Assembly: GCA_017635395.1 (NCBI GenBank)
Contig: JAGBLN010000045.1
Coordinates: 1 to 64,000, forward strand
Direction: 5' to 3'
DNA from: Lachnospiraceae bacterium
GTDB taxonomy: Bacteria > Bacillota > Clostridia > Lachnospirales > Lachnospiraceae
Length of the DNA stretch: 64,000 nucleotides
Part shown: in pieces, positions 1-9,800 of the stretch
How the letters are laid out: every line of letters begins with the position of its first letter
How positions within the stretch are numbered: the first letter of the stretch is position 1
Made by a program: the position numbers and the translations under genes
Notes under the pieces: generated by a model
What the model was told of the DNA's origin: nothing
Databases searched by the model: none
Seen by the model: only the letters and a program-made list of their open reading frames with translations

Positions 1-27
1 GTTTTTTGCCCCCCTATAATAAACCGG

Positions 28-825
28 TCACAGTTCCAGTGTCATCCCCGGCATATCCCGTCTTGCGATATCTATAGGGAAATCATCACCCCTGTACTCA
101 TTGTCTGCCAGTTCTATCTCCAGCCTTACAGCCTCATAGGCGAGCTCCGGCAGGTTGTTTTCCCTGCTCAGATGACTTAGGAAAACATGCTGCATATCGT
201 TATTCAGAAGTTCTGACAAAAGCCTTCCGGATGACTCATTTGATAAATGTCCGCGCTTTCCCAGTATCCTCTGCTTCAGCGGATAAGAATACCTTCCCGT
301 CTCAAGCATCCTTATATCATGGTTTGCTTCAAGGTAGATTGCAGAGAGTCCCTGCATTCTTTCTACGATCCTGTCATCATAGGTGCCCAGGTCCGTAAGG
401 ATGGCCGTCTGGATGTCCCCGCTTGAAAAATGATAAGCCACAGGATCCGCCGCATCATGGGAAATGCTTATGGAGCTTACCTCTATGTCATCTATATTGA
501 AACTTTCATCGTTTCCTATAACATGCAACAGGCTTCTGTCAAACTCTCCCAGATTGGACATCCGGTTGATGGCATCTACAGTCCCCTGTGTTGCATATAC
601 CGGAACACAGTATTTCCTTAGGAAAACTCCAAGCCCCGATACATGATCGCTGTGCTCATGGGTTATAAGTATGGCCTTCAGGTCATCACCACAAAGATCC
701 AGCTCACTTAAACCGTTTTCTATTTTCTTTCTGCTGATTCCCACATCTACCAGGATGTGCGTATCATCCGTACCTACATAGATCGAATTGCCACTGCTTC
801 CGCTGGCAATACTCTTCATTCTCAT
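28..825 (-). CDS. WalJ/YycJ-type metallo-beta-lactamase-fold hydrolase
   Basis: This is a 265-residue cytosolic metallo-hydrolase. The metal-binding signature THEHSDH is at about residues 55-61, with further family histidines in SISHDAADPVAY, EANHD and FLSHLSREN, so the two-metal site looks complete. The family includes Bacillus YycJ/WalJ, linked to coordinating cell division and wall metabolism with replication, and possibly acting as a 5' exonuclease; that role is family knowledge. The ATG at 825 has GGGAG seven bases upstream and follows the stop of the FtsA-like gene by one base, so it is probably the last gene of the polA-coaE operon visible here. Here it lies away from the walKR genes it often accompanies. 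The family call is firm; the substrate is not. Confidence 0.88.
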   Translation of the reverse strand: MRMKSIASGSSGNSIYVGTDDTHILVDVGISRKKIENGLSELDLCGDDLKAILITHEHSDHVSGLGVFLRKYCVPVYATQGTVDAINRMSNLGEFDRSLLHVIGNDESFNIDDIEVSSISISHDAADPVAYHFSSGDIQTAILTDLGTYDDRIVERMQGLSAIYLEANHDIRMLETGRYSYPLKQRILGKRGHLSNESSGRLLSELLNNDMQHVFLSHLSRENNLPELAYEAVRLEIELADNEYRGDDFPIDIARRDMPGMTLEL

Positions 826-826
826 T

Positions 827-3187
827 TTAGTTCTCCCACTTTATGACCAGACGGTCACCGGAATTCAATTGCTCCATATACATTGCAGGCCTGCCGTTCA
901 GCTCAGTCACCACCCTGCTGCCCTGCACATTCTTAAGGTCAAAATTTATCCTGTCGAAAACATCAACAAACACATATGAATCCTTGCCTTCAAGCTTCAC
1001 ATCATCCCCGTTTACATTGACTATTATAGTCCTTGGAATGACCGGTGCCTCTTCTTCCTTTTTCTCAGGCTCTTCCCTGACAGGCCGCTTTATCTCTACC
1101 TCGCCGTCATCATCCGGAAGGTTATCGAAACTGTCAGCCGATGCATCACTTTCAGTCTTTTCAGAATCGAGATCATCTTCCTGCTCTTCCCCGGATACAC
1201 TGTCTGAAACCTCAGCTTCTGCCGCATCCGCAGCCTTGCTTGCCGCATTCCTCTCTGCCTCTTCCTGAGCAGCGGCATTCTTTGCCTTAATCTCTTCGTA
1301 ATCCTTAAGTATCTGCTCCTTGATGCCCCACTTGATGTTAAAGTTCTCAAAGACCTTTGTATCATCGTCCGCAGGCTCGTTATTCACAAGCACTGCCATT
1401 GACTCATCCAGTATTACATCCATGAATTCTCGTACTTCCTTCAGGGTGTAATAGTTCCTCATCACTATATCGTCGCCGTCTTCTATCTCATAGAAGCCTG
1501 TCTTTATCTCACCGTTTACCTCCGCAAATTTAGGAAGGAGTATCTTGCTCTGGTTTGTATAGACGGTGATCATGGACTTAAATTCAGGCAGCTCGGAAAG
1601 TGTGACTTTTGCTTTTGCTCCTACTGTCGATTCCTTAACCCTTATCACATCATTAGCCCTTATGGGTGTATGCATGTCAGCTTCTTCACCGTTAACGGTT
1701 ATGACCGCAGGGTCGCCGGGAAGCCCTCGCTTCATTGCCTGCTTTCCGTTTATGCGGTAATTTATTGCTTCACCCCTCTTGGGGAAAAGTCCGTCATTTG
1801 GAAAATCCGCATGCATAGCCGCATCAACTACAGCAAGGTTTCCGCCGTCATAGAGCTTTATATGCTGATCATTGAATGTCACATATATGAAATTGCTGCT
1901 CTGGTCGTAATAATTAAGGCAGATACCCACAGGGGTAACAAGCCTTGAATCCTTCTTCACATCATCCGTGTAAATGATGTGTCCCATTACTTCTTCGCCC
2001 CTTACTGCCACACGCTCAGCCATAATGCCAAGATGTTCTGACAGCTTCTTTGTATAGCCTTCCACCGTCCCGCCTCCGCCGACTACAAAGACAGCACTGA
2101 CAGGCTTTCCGCCGTTAAGTTCCTTGAACTTTTCAGCCACAAGTTCTGCCATTTCCTCTATCTGGGGATCCAGAAGCTTAAGGACTTCATCCCTGCCCAC
2201 CTTCTGCGGCAGTCCCATGATATCCTTATACTCAACTGTCTCCGAATCGGTAATACCGCACTTGATGGTCTCTGCAGTATTGAAATCAACAAGGTAGTTC
2301 TGTGCTATTATCTCCGTGAGCTTATCGCCGGCAACAGGTATCATGCCGTAGGCCACCACGCAGCCGTCCTTGGTTATGCAGATATCGCTGGTTCCCGCGC
2401 CCACATCCACAAGCCCGATATTAAGCATCCTGTAGTTCTCTGGAATGGCAACGCTGATGGCTGCAATAGGCTCCAGCGTCATGTTGATAACCCTGAGCCC
2501 CGACATCTCCACAGCCTTGTAAAGTCCGTCCACAACATCCTCCGGAAGGAAGGTAGCTATCATGTCACAGCCTATAGCATGGGCTTTATGATTTTCAAGA
2601 TTACCTATCTGGTAACCGTTTAAATAGTACTTTATTACTGATGAACCGACGCAGAAAAACTTAAGCCCCGTATCATTTTCCTTGATAAAACGCTCATAGG
2701 CCTGCTCCACGCCCATAGCCGTAAGCCTTGCCACATCCTCGGCGCTGATGGTCTTCTCCTCATCCAGTTCCAGTTTTACGGATACCACTTCCGTCTTCAG
2801 TACTCTTCCGGCTGCAGCGATGCAGACATTCGAAAGAGTTATGTCCAGCTTTTCTTCAAGCTTATGCTTTACATACACTATTGAATTACTGACAGCACCT
2901 ATATCGTGGATCTGACCATCGAGCATGGCACGTGTCTCATGTTCCTTCGACTCCTGTCCCAGCACATGGAAATTATTGCCCTCACGGTAGCCTACCGTAC
3001 CGACTATGCTCCTGGTGCCTATGTCCAGACCAAATACCAGCTTGTCCACATCTACGCTTTTTGATGCACTTTTGCCGGTTTTATCCGTTCCCTGGTCCTT
3101 CGCCGTTTCCGTCTTCTTCACGCTTCTTGCCTGCTTTGTCTCTATTGTATGTTTTGTATGTTTTGTCTGTTCTGTTTTCTTAGCCAT
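827..3187 (-). CDS. large FtsA/PilM-like actin-fold ATPase
   Basis: The protein has about 786 residues. A Lys/Thr-rich N-terminal tail of about 50 residues precedes an actin-like ATPase domain, with phosphate-1 FGLDIGTRS (about 53-61), phosphate-2 LVDVGAGTSD and adenosine motif VFVVGGGGTVEGY. This is the FtsA/PilM branch. After about residue 430 come several small beta-rich modules, then an acidic Ala/Glu/Asp-rich linker and a final beta domain ending in VIKWEN. Canonical FtsA is about 420 residues and ends in a membrane-binding amphipathic helix, which is not seen here. I chose the ATG at 3187 because AGGCGGGG lies four bases upstream; a TTG at 3232 and ATGs at 3214/3211 are in frame without good Shine-Dalgarno sites. 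The gene sits between coaE and the metallo-hydrolase. A role in division or envelope assembly is inferred. Confidence 0.8.
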   Translation of the reverse strand: MAKKTEQTKHTKHTIETKQARSVKKTETAKDQGTDKTGKSASKSVDVDKLVFGLDIGTRSIVGTVGYREGNNFHVLGQESKEHETRAMLDGQIHDIGAVSNSIVYVKHKLEEKLDITLSNVCIAAAGRVLKTEVVSVKLELDEEKTISAEDVARLTAMGVEQAYERFIKENDTGLKFFCVGSSVIKYYLNGYQIGNLENHKAHAIGCDMIATFLPEDVVDGLYKAVEMSGLRVINMTLEPIAAISVAIPENYRMLNIGLVDVGAGTSDICITKDGCVVAYGMIPVAGDKLTEIIAQNYLVDFNTAETIKCGITDSETVEYKDIMGLPQKVGRDEVLKLLDPQIEEMAELVAEKFKELNGGKPVSAVFVVGGGGTVEGYTKKLSEHLGIMAERVAVRGEEVMGHIIYTDDVKKDSRLVTPVGICLNYYDQSSNFIYVTFNDQHIKLYDGGNLAVVDAAMHADFPNDGLFPKRGEAINYRINGKQAMKRGLPGDPAVITVNGEEADMHTPIRANDVIRVKESTVGAKAKVTLSELPEFKSMITVYTNQSKILLPKFAEVNGEIKTGFYEIEDGDDIVMRNYYTLKEVREFMDVILDESMAVLVNNEPADDDTKVFENFNIKWGIKEQILKDYEEIKAKNAAAQEEAERNAASKAADAAEAEVSDSVSGEEQEDDLDSEKTESDASADSFDNLPDDDGEVEIKRPVREEPEKKEEEAPVIPRTIIVNVNGDDVKLEGKDSYVFVDVFDRINFDLKNVQGSRVVTELNGRPAMYMEQLNSGDRLVIKWEN

Positions 3188-3261
3188 GTTACCCCGCCTG
3201 TCTTTCGCCATCATTAACTGCCGGTTACTCAAACATCTATCACTTTTACGGCCATATCTTA

Positions 3262-3849
3262 TTACTGACCTATCAGTTCATCGATCTGCCTGTAGGTTTC
3301 TGACAGATCATTACCGTTATCTATCACATATCTGCAGTGCTCCCTGAATTCCTGTTCAGACAGCTGTGCAGCGAAAATACTGTCTATTTTCTCGTCACTA
3401 TAGCTGCGGCTTGCTTTCAGCCTACTTCGTCTTATTTTTTCCGGCACATATATATACCAGAGTTCATCAAGTACTTCATCGTAATGCTCTTCTATAAGAA
3501 GCGCCGCCTCTACAACAAAATACCTGCAGCCGTTTTTTTCTTCCTTTTCCATTTCCGAAAGTATGTATTTTTTTACCTCCGGATGGACTATGGCATTCAC
3601 TGCAGCCAGCTTCTTCTCATCAGAAAAAATAGCCGACGCAAATTTTTTATTATCGAAATGCCCGTCTATTCCAAGCACTTCCCTGCCCAACAACTCCAAC
3701 AGTTCATTATAACAAGCCTCACCCGGTTCTTCAAGCTGACGGGCCACTTCATCCGCAACTATAAGCCTGGCGCCATAGTGATCTCGCAGATATTCCAGTA
3801 TCACTGATTTTCCGGAGCCTACGCCCCCTGTCACGCCTATAGACCGCAT
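3262..3849 (-). CDS. coaE: dephospho-CoA kinase
   Basis: The 195-residue protein phosphorylates the ribose 3'-OH of dephospho-CoA in the last step of coenzyme A synthesis. The P-loop GGVGSGKS is at residues 8-15. Family motifs follow in order: DEVARQL (the D of the substrate site), FDNKKFASAIFSDEKKLAAVNAI, HPEVKKYI and the lid-region segment RRSRLKASR. The length is normal for CoaE. Its ATG overlaps the polA stop by one base (TAATG), implying translational coupling, and the same polA-coaE pairing is common in Firmicutes. Nothing looks degenerate. Confidence 0.95.
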   Translation of the reverse strand: MRSIGVTGGVGSGKSVILEYLRDHYGARLIVADEVARQLEEPGEACYNELLELLGREVLGIDGHFDNKKFASAIFSDEKKLAAVNAIVHPEVKKYILSEMEKEEKNGCRYFVVEAALLIEEHYDEVLDELWYIYVPEKIRRSRLKASRSYSDEKIDSIFAAQLSEQEFREHCRYVIDNGNDLSETYRQIDELIGQ

Positions 3850-6515
3850 TACTTTGCCTCGTACCAGTCCTTTCCGGTATGTGCCTCCGCCGTCAGCATC
3901 ACAGGAAGGTCCGCAGCGCCTTCCATTTCTTCCTTCAGGATGTTAAGCACAGCATCCTTCTCATCCTCTGCGGTTTCCACCAGAAGCTCATCGTGAATCT
4001 GCAGCAAAAGCCTTGATTTCAGTCCTTCCCGCTCCAGCCGGTTATAGACCTTTATCATTGCGATCTTTATTATATCCGCAGCGGTCCCCTGCACAGGCGC
4101 ATTCATAGCCACTCTTTCCCCGAACTGCCTCTGCATGAAATTGGAGGATTTAAGTTCTGGGATAGGCCTGCGCCTTCCAAACATCGTTACCGAATATCCG
4201 TCTTTCTTCGCACTTTCCTTTGCATTATCAAGGAAAGCCTTCACACCGGGATATGTGGCAAAATATTCTTCAATATATGTTTTAGCCTCATCCTTGCTGA
4301 TGGACAGATCCTGGCTAAGGCCAAAGGATGATATGCCGTAGACAATGCCGAAATTTACAGCCTTGGCATTCCTTCTCTGCAGATCCGTAACCTCATCAAA
4401 AGGCACATGGAAAACCTTTGAAGCCGTTATCCTATGAATATCTTCTTCAGAACGGTATGCCGCGATAAGTTCTTCATCCCCTGACATGGATGCAAGTATC
4501 CTTAATTCTATCTGAGAATAATCCGCATCCGCAAAAATATATCCTTCCTTCGGCAGGAATACCTTTCTGATCCTGCGTCCCAGCTCATATCGCATGGGGA
4601 TGTTCTGCAGGTTAGGCTCTGTGGATGAAAGCCTTCCGGTAGCGGTCACAGTCTGGTTAAAGTTCGTATGTATCCTTCCGTCCCCTGCTATATATCCTGC
4701 AAGGCCGTCCGCATATGTAGATTTTAGTTTTGCATAAGTCCTGTACTCAAGTATGTCGTTTACAAAAGGATGCTCTGCTGCCAGCTTTTCCAGAACATCC
4801 GCAGCCGTGGAATACCCGGTCTTTGTTTTCTTGCCTCCCCGGATGCCCATTTTTTCAAACAGTATCACGCCCAGCTGTTTAGGTGAATTAATGTTGAATT
4901 CCTCGCCTGCCGCCTCATATATCTTTTTCTCAAGTTCCTTTATTGTCTTGTCAAGCTCAGCACTGTATTCAGCCAGGGCTTCAGCCGAGGCAGCGATTCC
5001 CTCTGCCTCCATCCTGAAAAGAACGAAAGAAAGGGGCATCTCCATTTCACGGTAAAGCTTAAACATTCCTGTGGATTCAAGCTTATTTTTAAGTGCACCA
5101 TTCAATGCCCGTATATCACAGGCTGTCTGTCCCATATAATCCTTCAGGCTGTCATCGTCCGCACTGACAGTGATTGATCCCTTCTTTATGAAAAGCTCCT
5201 CAAAGCCCTTTCTGGTTTCAGACAGGAATATGCCTGCCATAGCTTCAGGTTTATAGCTTCCCTTTGTAGGATCCAGGAGATACGCCATGAGCATCACATC
5301 ATCCGCATTTGCTGACATCTCTTCCGCACTTTTGCCCACACAGCCGTCGGCACTGCATACAAGCGGATACAGTGCTTTTATATCGTAGGTGACAATATTC
5401 AATCCTGTAGAATAATGCTTGCCCATAATGCCACACAGTTCTTCATACGAAACCATTGAACTGTCAGTACAGTACGCTTTCTCATCCTCATAGGAAAATG
5501 AAACAGAATACTCTTCACCATTGAGTTTTCGGAAATAAACAGCAAGTTCTGCCTTAATGGCCTGCACGCTTTCAAGCAGCCCTTCGAGACCGCTTTTATC
5601 CAGAGTTACAATCTCTGCTTTTTTACTCTCCGTAACGGCACCGGTAACAGCATCATCAAATCTCTTATAGAAGCTCTTAAGCTCAAGCTTCCTGCAGAGC
5701 TCATAGGCTTCCTTTGTATAAAACTCAGGAACCGGCGCATCATTAGGATGGACATCCAGCTCACAGTCTGTCTTGATGGTCGCAAGCTTAAGACTTAAGT
5801 CTGCTAATTCCCTGTTTTCCCTTAAGCTCTCCCTTATTGAATTCTTCTTTATCTCATCTATATGCTCATAGATAGCATCAATGGAACCGTACTGTACCAT
5901 AAGCTCTGTTGCCGTCTTTTCTCCGACCTTGGGCACACCGGGAATATTGTCTGCAGTATCCCCCATCAGCGCCTTTAATTCTATAAACTGCGCAGGAGTA
6001 AGCTGATACAGTTCCTTAACATCCGATGCCTTGTAATTCTCTATCTCCGTCCCGCCCTTTTTGGTCTTGGGAATCCTTATCATGATGTGTTCTGACGCAA
6101 TCTGGAGCAGGTCCCTGTCGCCTGATATGACAGCAACCTCCATTCCAAGCCTCTCGCCTTCCTTTGCCAATGTTCCCATCAGGTCGTCTGCCTCAAGTCC
6201 CGGTTTAGAGACAACAAGTACTCCCATGGCAGAAAGCATTTCCTTCATGACCGGCACCTGGGACCTAAGTTCCTCCGGCATCGGTTTTCTCGTCCCTTTA
6301 TATTCCTTGAACATCTCATGCCTGAAAGTCGGAGCATGCTCATCAAATGTAACTATGAAATAATCAGGCTTTTCCTCATCCAGAATATGGAACATTATAT
6401 TCAGAAAACCATATATGGCATTCGTATGAAGGCCTTCGGAATTGGTGAGATCAGGCACACCGTAAAAAGCCCTGTGAATAATACTGTGGCCATCAATAAG
6501 TACTAATTTATCCAT
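3849..6515 (-). CDS. polA: DNA polymerase I, proofreading site degenerate
   Basis: The 888-residue protein has a 5'-nuclease domain at about 1-290 (DGHSIIHRAF, GLEADDLMG, SGDRDLLQ and the helix-hairpin-helix segment GDTADNIPGVPKVGEKTA). The polymerase domain covers about 500-888, with motif A DYSQIELRILASMSGDEE, motif B RRNAKAVNFGIVYG and motif C QIHDELLVE. The middle domain, where proofreading polymerases have an Asp-X-Glu in Exo I, reads AELAVYFRKLNGEEYS, so 3'-5' exonuclease activity is probably absent, as in Bacillus and Thermus Pol I. The protein fills gaps and removes primers and nicks. The start overlaps the end of the upstream zinc-finger gene by 13 bases, and coaE follows with a one-base overlap. 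Confidence 0.97.
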   Translation of the reverse strand: MDKLVLIDGHSIIHRAFYGVPDLTNSEGLHTNAIYGFLNIMFHILDEEKPDYFIVTFDEHAPTFRHEMFKEYKGTRKPMPEELRSQVPVMKEMLSAMGVLVVSKPGLEADDLMGTLAKEGERLGMEVAVISGDRDLLQIASEHIMIRIPKTKKGGTEIENYKASDVKELYQLTPAQFIELKALMGDTADNIPGVPKVGEKTATELMVQYGSIDAIYEHIDEIKKNSIRESLRENRELADLSLKLATIKTDCELDVHPNDAPVPEFYTKEAYELCRKLELKSFYKRFDDAVTGAVTESKKAEIVTLDKSGLEGLLESVQAIKAELAVYFRKLNGEEYSVSFSYEDEKAYCTDSSMVSYEELCGIMGKHYSTGLNIVTYDIKALYPLVCSADGCVGKSAEEMSANADDVMLMAYLLDPTKGSYKPEAMAGIFLSETRKGFEELFIKKGSITVSADDDSLKDYMGQTACDIRALNGALKNKLESTGMFKLYREMEMPLSFVLFRMEAEGIAASAEALAEYSAELDKTIKELEKKIYEAAGEEFNINSPKQLGVILFEKMGIRGGKKTKTGYSTAADVLEKLAAEHPFVNDILEYRTYAKLKSTYADGLAGYIAGDGRIHTNFNQTVTATGRLSSTEPNLQNIPMRYELGRRIRKVFLPKEGYIFADADYSQIELRILASMSGDEELIAAYRSEEDIHRITASKVFHVPFDEVTDLQRRNAKAVNFGIVYGISSFGLSQDLSISKDEAKTYIEEYFATYPGVKAFLDNAKESAKKDGYSVTMFGRRRPIPELKSSNFMQRQFGERVAMNAPVQGTAADIIKIAMIKVYNRLEREGLKSRLLLQIHDELLVETAEDEKDAVLNILKEEMEGAADLPVMLTAEAHTGKDWYEAK

Positions 6516-6832
6516 AATATCCCCTTCAGTATAAAAATGACCGAAATGATCAGTGCGAGTATAGACAGCTCAACAAAAGCCCGGCGTATGATGCCTTCCC
6601 GCCGGCAGCGCTTTGTTTCCTGCTTTATAAGTTCTTCATATTCAGGTATAGGGGGATCCCCCTCCTTAAGATCTATCTTGCGAAGGCCGCTTATCATAAT
6701 ATACTGGCTGTGCAGGTCTGCGTCACAGTCCTTGCACTGGCTGACATGAGACAGAAGTGTCTTTGTCTCCTTGTAGTCCAGTTCGTTATTTATAAAAGAA
6801 TTAAAGTATTTATGGTACTCCCTGCATTCCAT
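6503..6832 (-). CDS. small zinc-finger membrane protein, anti-sigma-like (zf-HC2)
   Basis: The product has 109 residues. The N-terminus MECREYHKYFNSFINNEL and the later HVSQCKDC resemble the putative zinc-finger domain (HC2) of anti-sigma factors, with His/Cys ligands in HVSQCKDCD. A single membrane helix near the C-terminus (VELSILALIISVIFILKGIL) puts the finger in the cytosol. The ATG at 6832 is preferred because zf-HC2 proteins normally begin this way and it avoids overlap with the upstream gene; an in-frame ATG at 6889 would add 19 basic residues. No clear Shine-Dalgarno site lies next to either start. No sigma-factor gene is adjacent, so the partner is unknown. It lies 14 bases after the LacI-GGDEF-EAL gene and overlaps polA by 13 bases. 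Confidence 0.65.
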   Translation of the reverse strand: MECREYHKYFNSFINNELDYKETKTLLSHVSQCKDCDADLHSQYIMISGLRKIDLKEGDPPIPEYEELIKQETKRCRREGIIRRAFVELSILALIISVIFILKGILWIN

Positions 6833-6846
6833 GCTGTAACGAAGTT

Positions 6847-9800
6847 TTAGTCCCTTCCTGCGACACCGTATACAACGATATCGCCGCATTCAACGGTATG
6901 TGCTATGCTGCATCCTTTTTCCGAAAGCACAGACGAACAATCTTTTGACCCCATGAGCACACCGTCACCACATGCTGAAAAGCTGATCTGCGTATCCGTA
7001 AAATCCATTTCTGCCCTTCCGGACAGGCAGCCTATACCACAGAGTTTCTCGCCCTGCAGCTCGACATTTACATTGCTTCCGGAAACGCTTATCTTCTGGT
7101 CGTCTGCGGACAGGGCACCGATAGCAACCACGCTTTCACCCTTAATCTGCATTTCATATTTTCCATGCTTAATCTCAAGCTTTTCAGCTCCCAGTCCTGC
7201 GCCTATTCCTATAGCCGCTCCGCCGCTGCTCTTCGACTTGATCGATATAACACCTGCAGTATCTATCACTATGGAGCCGCATTCCCTGTCTGTACCTGCA
7301 CCTATGCCAAAGCAGTCGTCAAATTTTCCCTGAACTTCAATGGTTCCATCACCCTCAATATTAAGAGAGCCACCCTTAGCCACATATATTCCGCCCTTAA
7401 GATAGTTATGGCCTGTAAGGACAATGGTTACCGAACAGCCTTCCGCAATAGATATGCCATATGCTTCTGACTCTGAAAACCCCAGGCCGCAGTTTTCAAG
7501 AGTGATGGTTCCGTGGTAACCGTTAAGCACATCTATGGTAACAGGACTCTTCATTCCCGGTGCACCCGCAACAGTAAAGTCTATGAATGTCATTTCCTTC
7601 CTGCTGACAGAGATCCGCTCCGTACCTTCCTCTTCCAGTTTGGAGAGAAGCACTCGTCCATCCCTTCCCGGAATATACACACCCACCGAAGATGACAGTG
7701 CACTCTTCTTCAGTTCAACGATCTCACGCCTGATATCATCAGGTGTATCAGCAAGAAGAGCTGCCGAAGGACGTGCTGTATAATATCCCTGTATAAGGTC
7801 TGCTCCAAGCTTTATAACGGTCTTTAACTCGTCGTGAGTCTCAACCCCCTCTGCCAGGGCAAGTATGCCGTTGTCATGCGAAAAGCTGATTATATCCTTT
7901 ACAAAGTGCTGTTTCTGCGGGCTGTTCTGGATGTCTGTTATAAGTGAACGGTCTATCTTCACATAATCAGGCATATATCTCAGAAGATTTACCACATTGG
8001 AATAGCCCGTGCCGTAATCATCAACAGCCGTTCCGGCGCCCATATTGGCATATACAGCCTTAACCTCTGCCAGTTCCTCATCGGAAAGCTCCGTCTGTTC
8101 GGTAAGCTCTATGACAATATTGCCGGCAAATTTCCTTATGGAAGCCTCTACAAAATCAAGCTCATCCCCCTTCAGATGTTCGCCGGGAATGGAATTTATA
8201 AATACCTTGCGGTTATTTTCCATAAATACCGGTTCCTTTGCCAGACGGTTAAGGACATTGACGAAAGTTGCCTTCTCCACATCATAAAGCCTGTCAAGGA
8301 AATCTGCATACTTAAGCACGACAGGCGGTGCGATATAAGGCTCCGTATCCGGCCTCATAAGTGCCTCATATGCATATATATCTCCATTTGCCGAGCTGAT
8401 GATAGGCTGGAAATGATAATTGAACTTATTATTATCCAGCACTTCCATTACCCTTCCGGCAAGCTTAACTTCATCCTCATCAAGCACGGAATAATCTTTC
8501 TTGGATCTGGATCCGAACTTAAAGCCGTTCTTCCTGCTTATGGCCACATTGACTATTCGTTCCAGTGCCGCAGCATTTTCAGGGTGGCCACTCTCATGCC
8601 CATGGTATAACTCCGTCTGAGATATTACATCAGGATCGGCATTGAATACCTTCATTGCCTCCTTGAATTCTTCACAATAACGCTTAAAAGTCTCACCATT
8701 TTCAAGCGCAGAGAAATACATCACCACGAACTCTCCGCTTCCGGTATAGCAGCTGTAGCAGTCAGAGCCATTAAAAACAGACTGGAGTGTCGTAGATATG
8801 CCCACGATCACGCGGTCGCCCGCATCCCTTCCCCTCAGATCATTAAACTGCGCAAGACCGCGGATATCATATGCGATAACATCTACATAGCCGCCTGCTT
8901 CACGGATCTTTTCCATAAGGGAATCCACGTCATTGAGCATGCCTTTGTAATTTGGAAGACCTGTAAGGGCATCATAGTTGGTTCCCATTTCAACGAGTCT
9001 TCTGCTGCTGTCCAGCTCACTGGAACGCCTGAAAGCCTCCAGGCCGAACATAACAGATCTCATCCACACCCTGACACCGGCAGAAAAAGGACAGTACCTG
9101 TCCACAAAGCCCAGTGCCGCATAGCCAAGACTCTCATCCTCAAAAAACAGCGGAAGGAAATAAAACAGGCGTGGCTTGTCGCACTTTTCCAAAAGTGCAG
9201 GCAGCATGACCGATTTGTCAAAATAATCATCCAGGTCAACACTGTCCTTACTGTCATCGGTACGGTTGCAGTCTATAGCCCGCAGCACCCTTGCAGTATA
9301 GGTGGTCCTTGGCATCATCCATCCTTCATTAAGGCAGACGGTAAATGTATCATAATTACCAACCTGATATACATATGAATAAATGGTGGTCAGCAGTCCC
9401 CTGAAAGCAGTCTGCAGCATCATATCTTCGTTAAAGCCGCTGAATACCGACATGAAAGAATTCTCCGAAATAGCGGTATCCCATTCAGACCTTACTTCAT
9501 AGACAGCCTTCATGCTGTCGCCGTCACAGCCGCAGGTCTTTCCGATGAACATGTCCACATCCGCCTCAAAAGGCTGTATTTCCTTCCCTTCCATGAGATT
9601 CAGCATGGTTTCTGCCGAATATCTGCCAAAGCTCTCAAAAGGAAGCGGAGCGCTGGTAATGGGGATAGGCGCATGCATACCCTCTTCATTACAGTCATAG
9701 CCCATAACTGCAACATCCTCAGGAACCCTGATTCCTCTTGCTATAAGTGTCTTTGCAAGGCCTATGGCCATACAGTCATTTGCGCAGGCTACTGCTTCAG

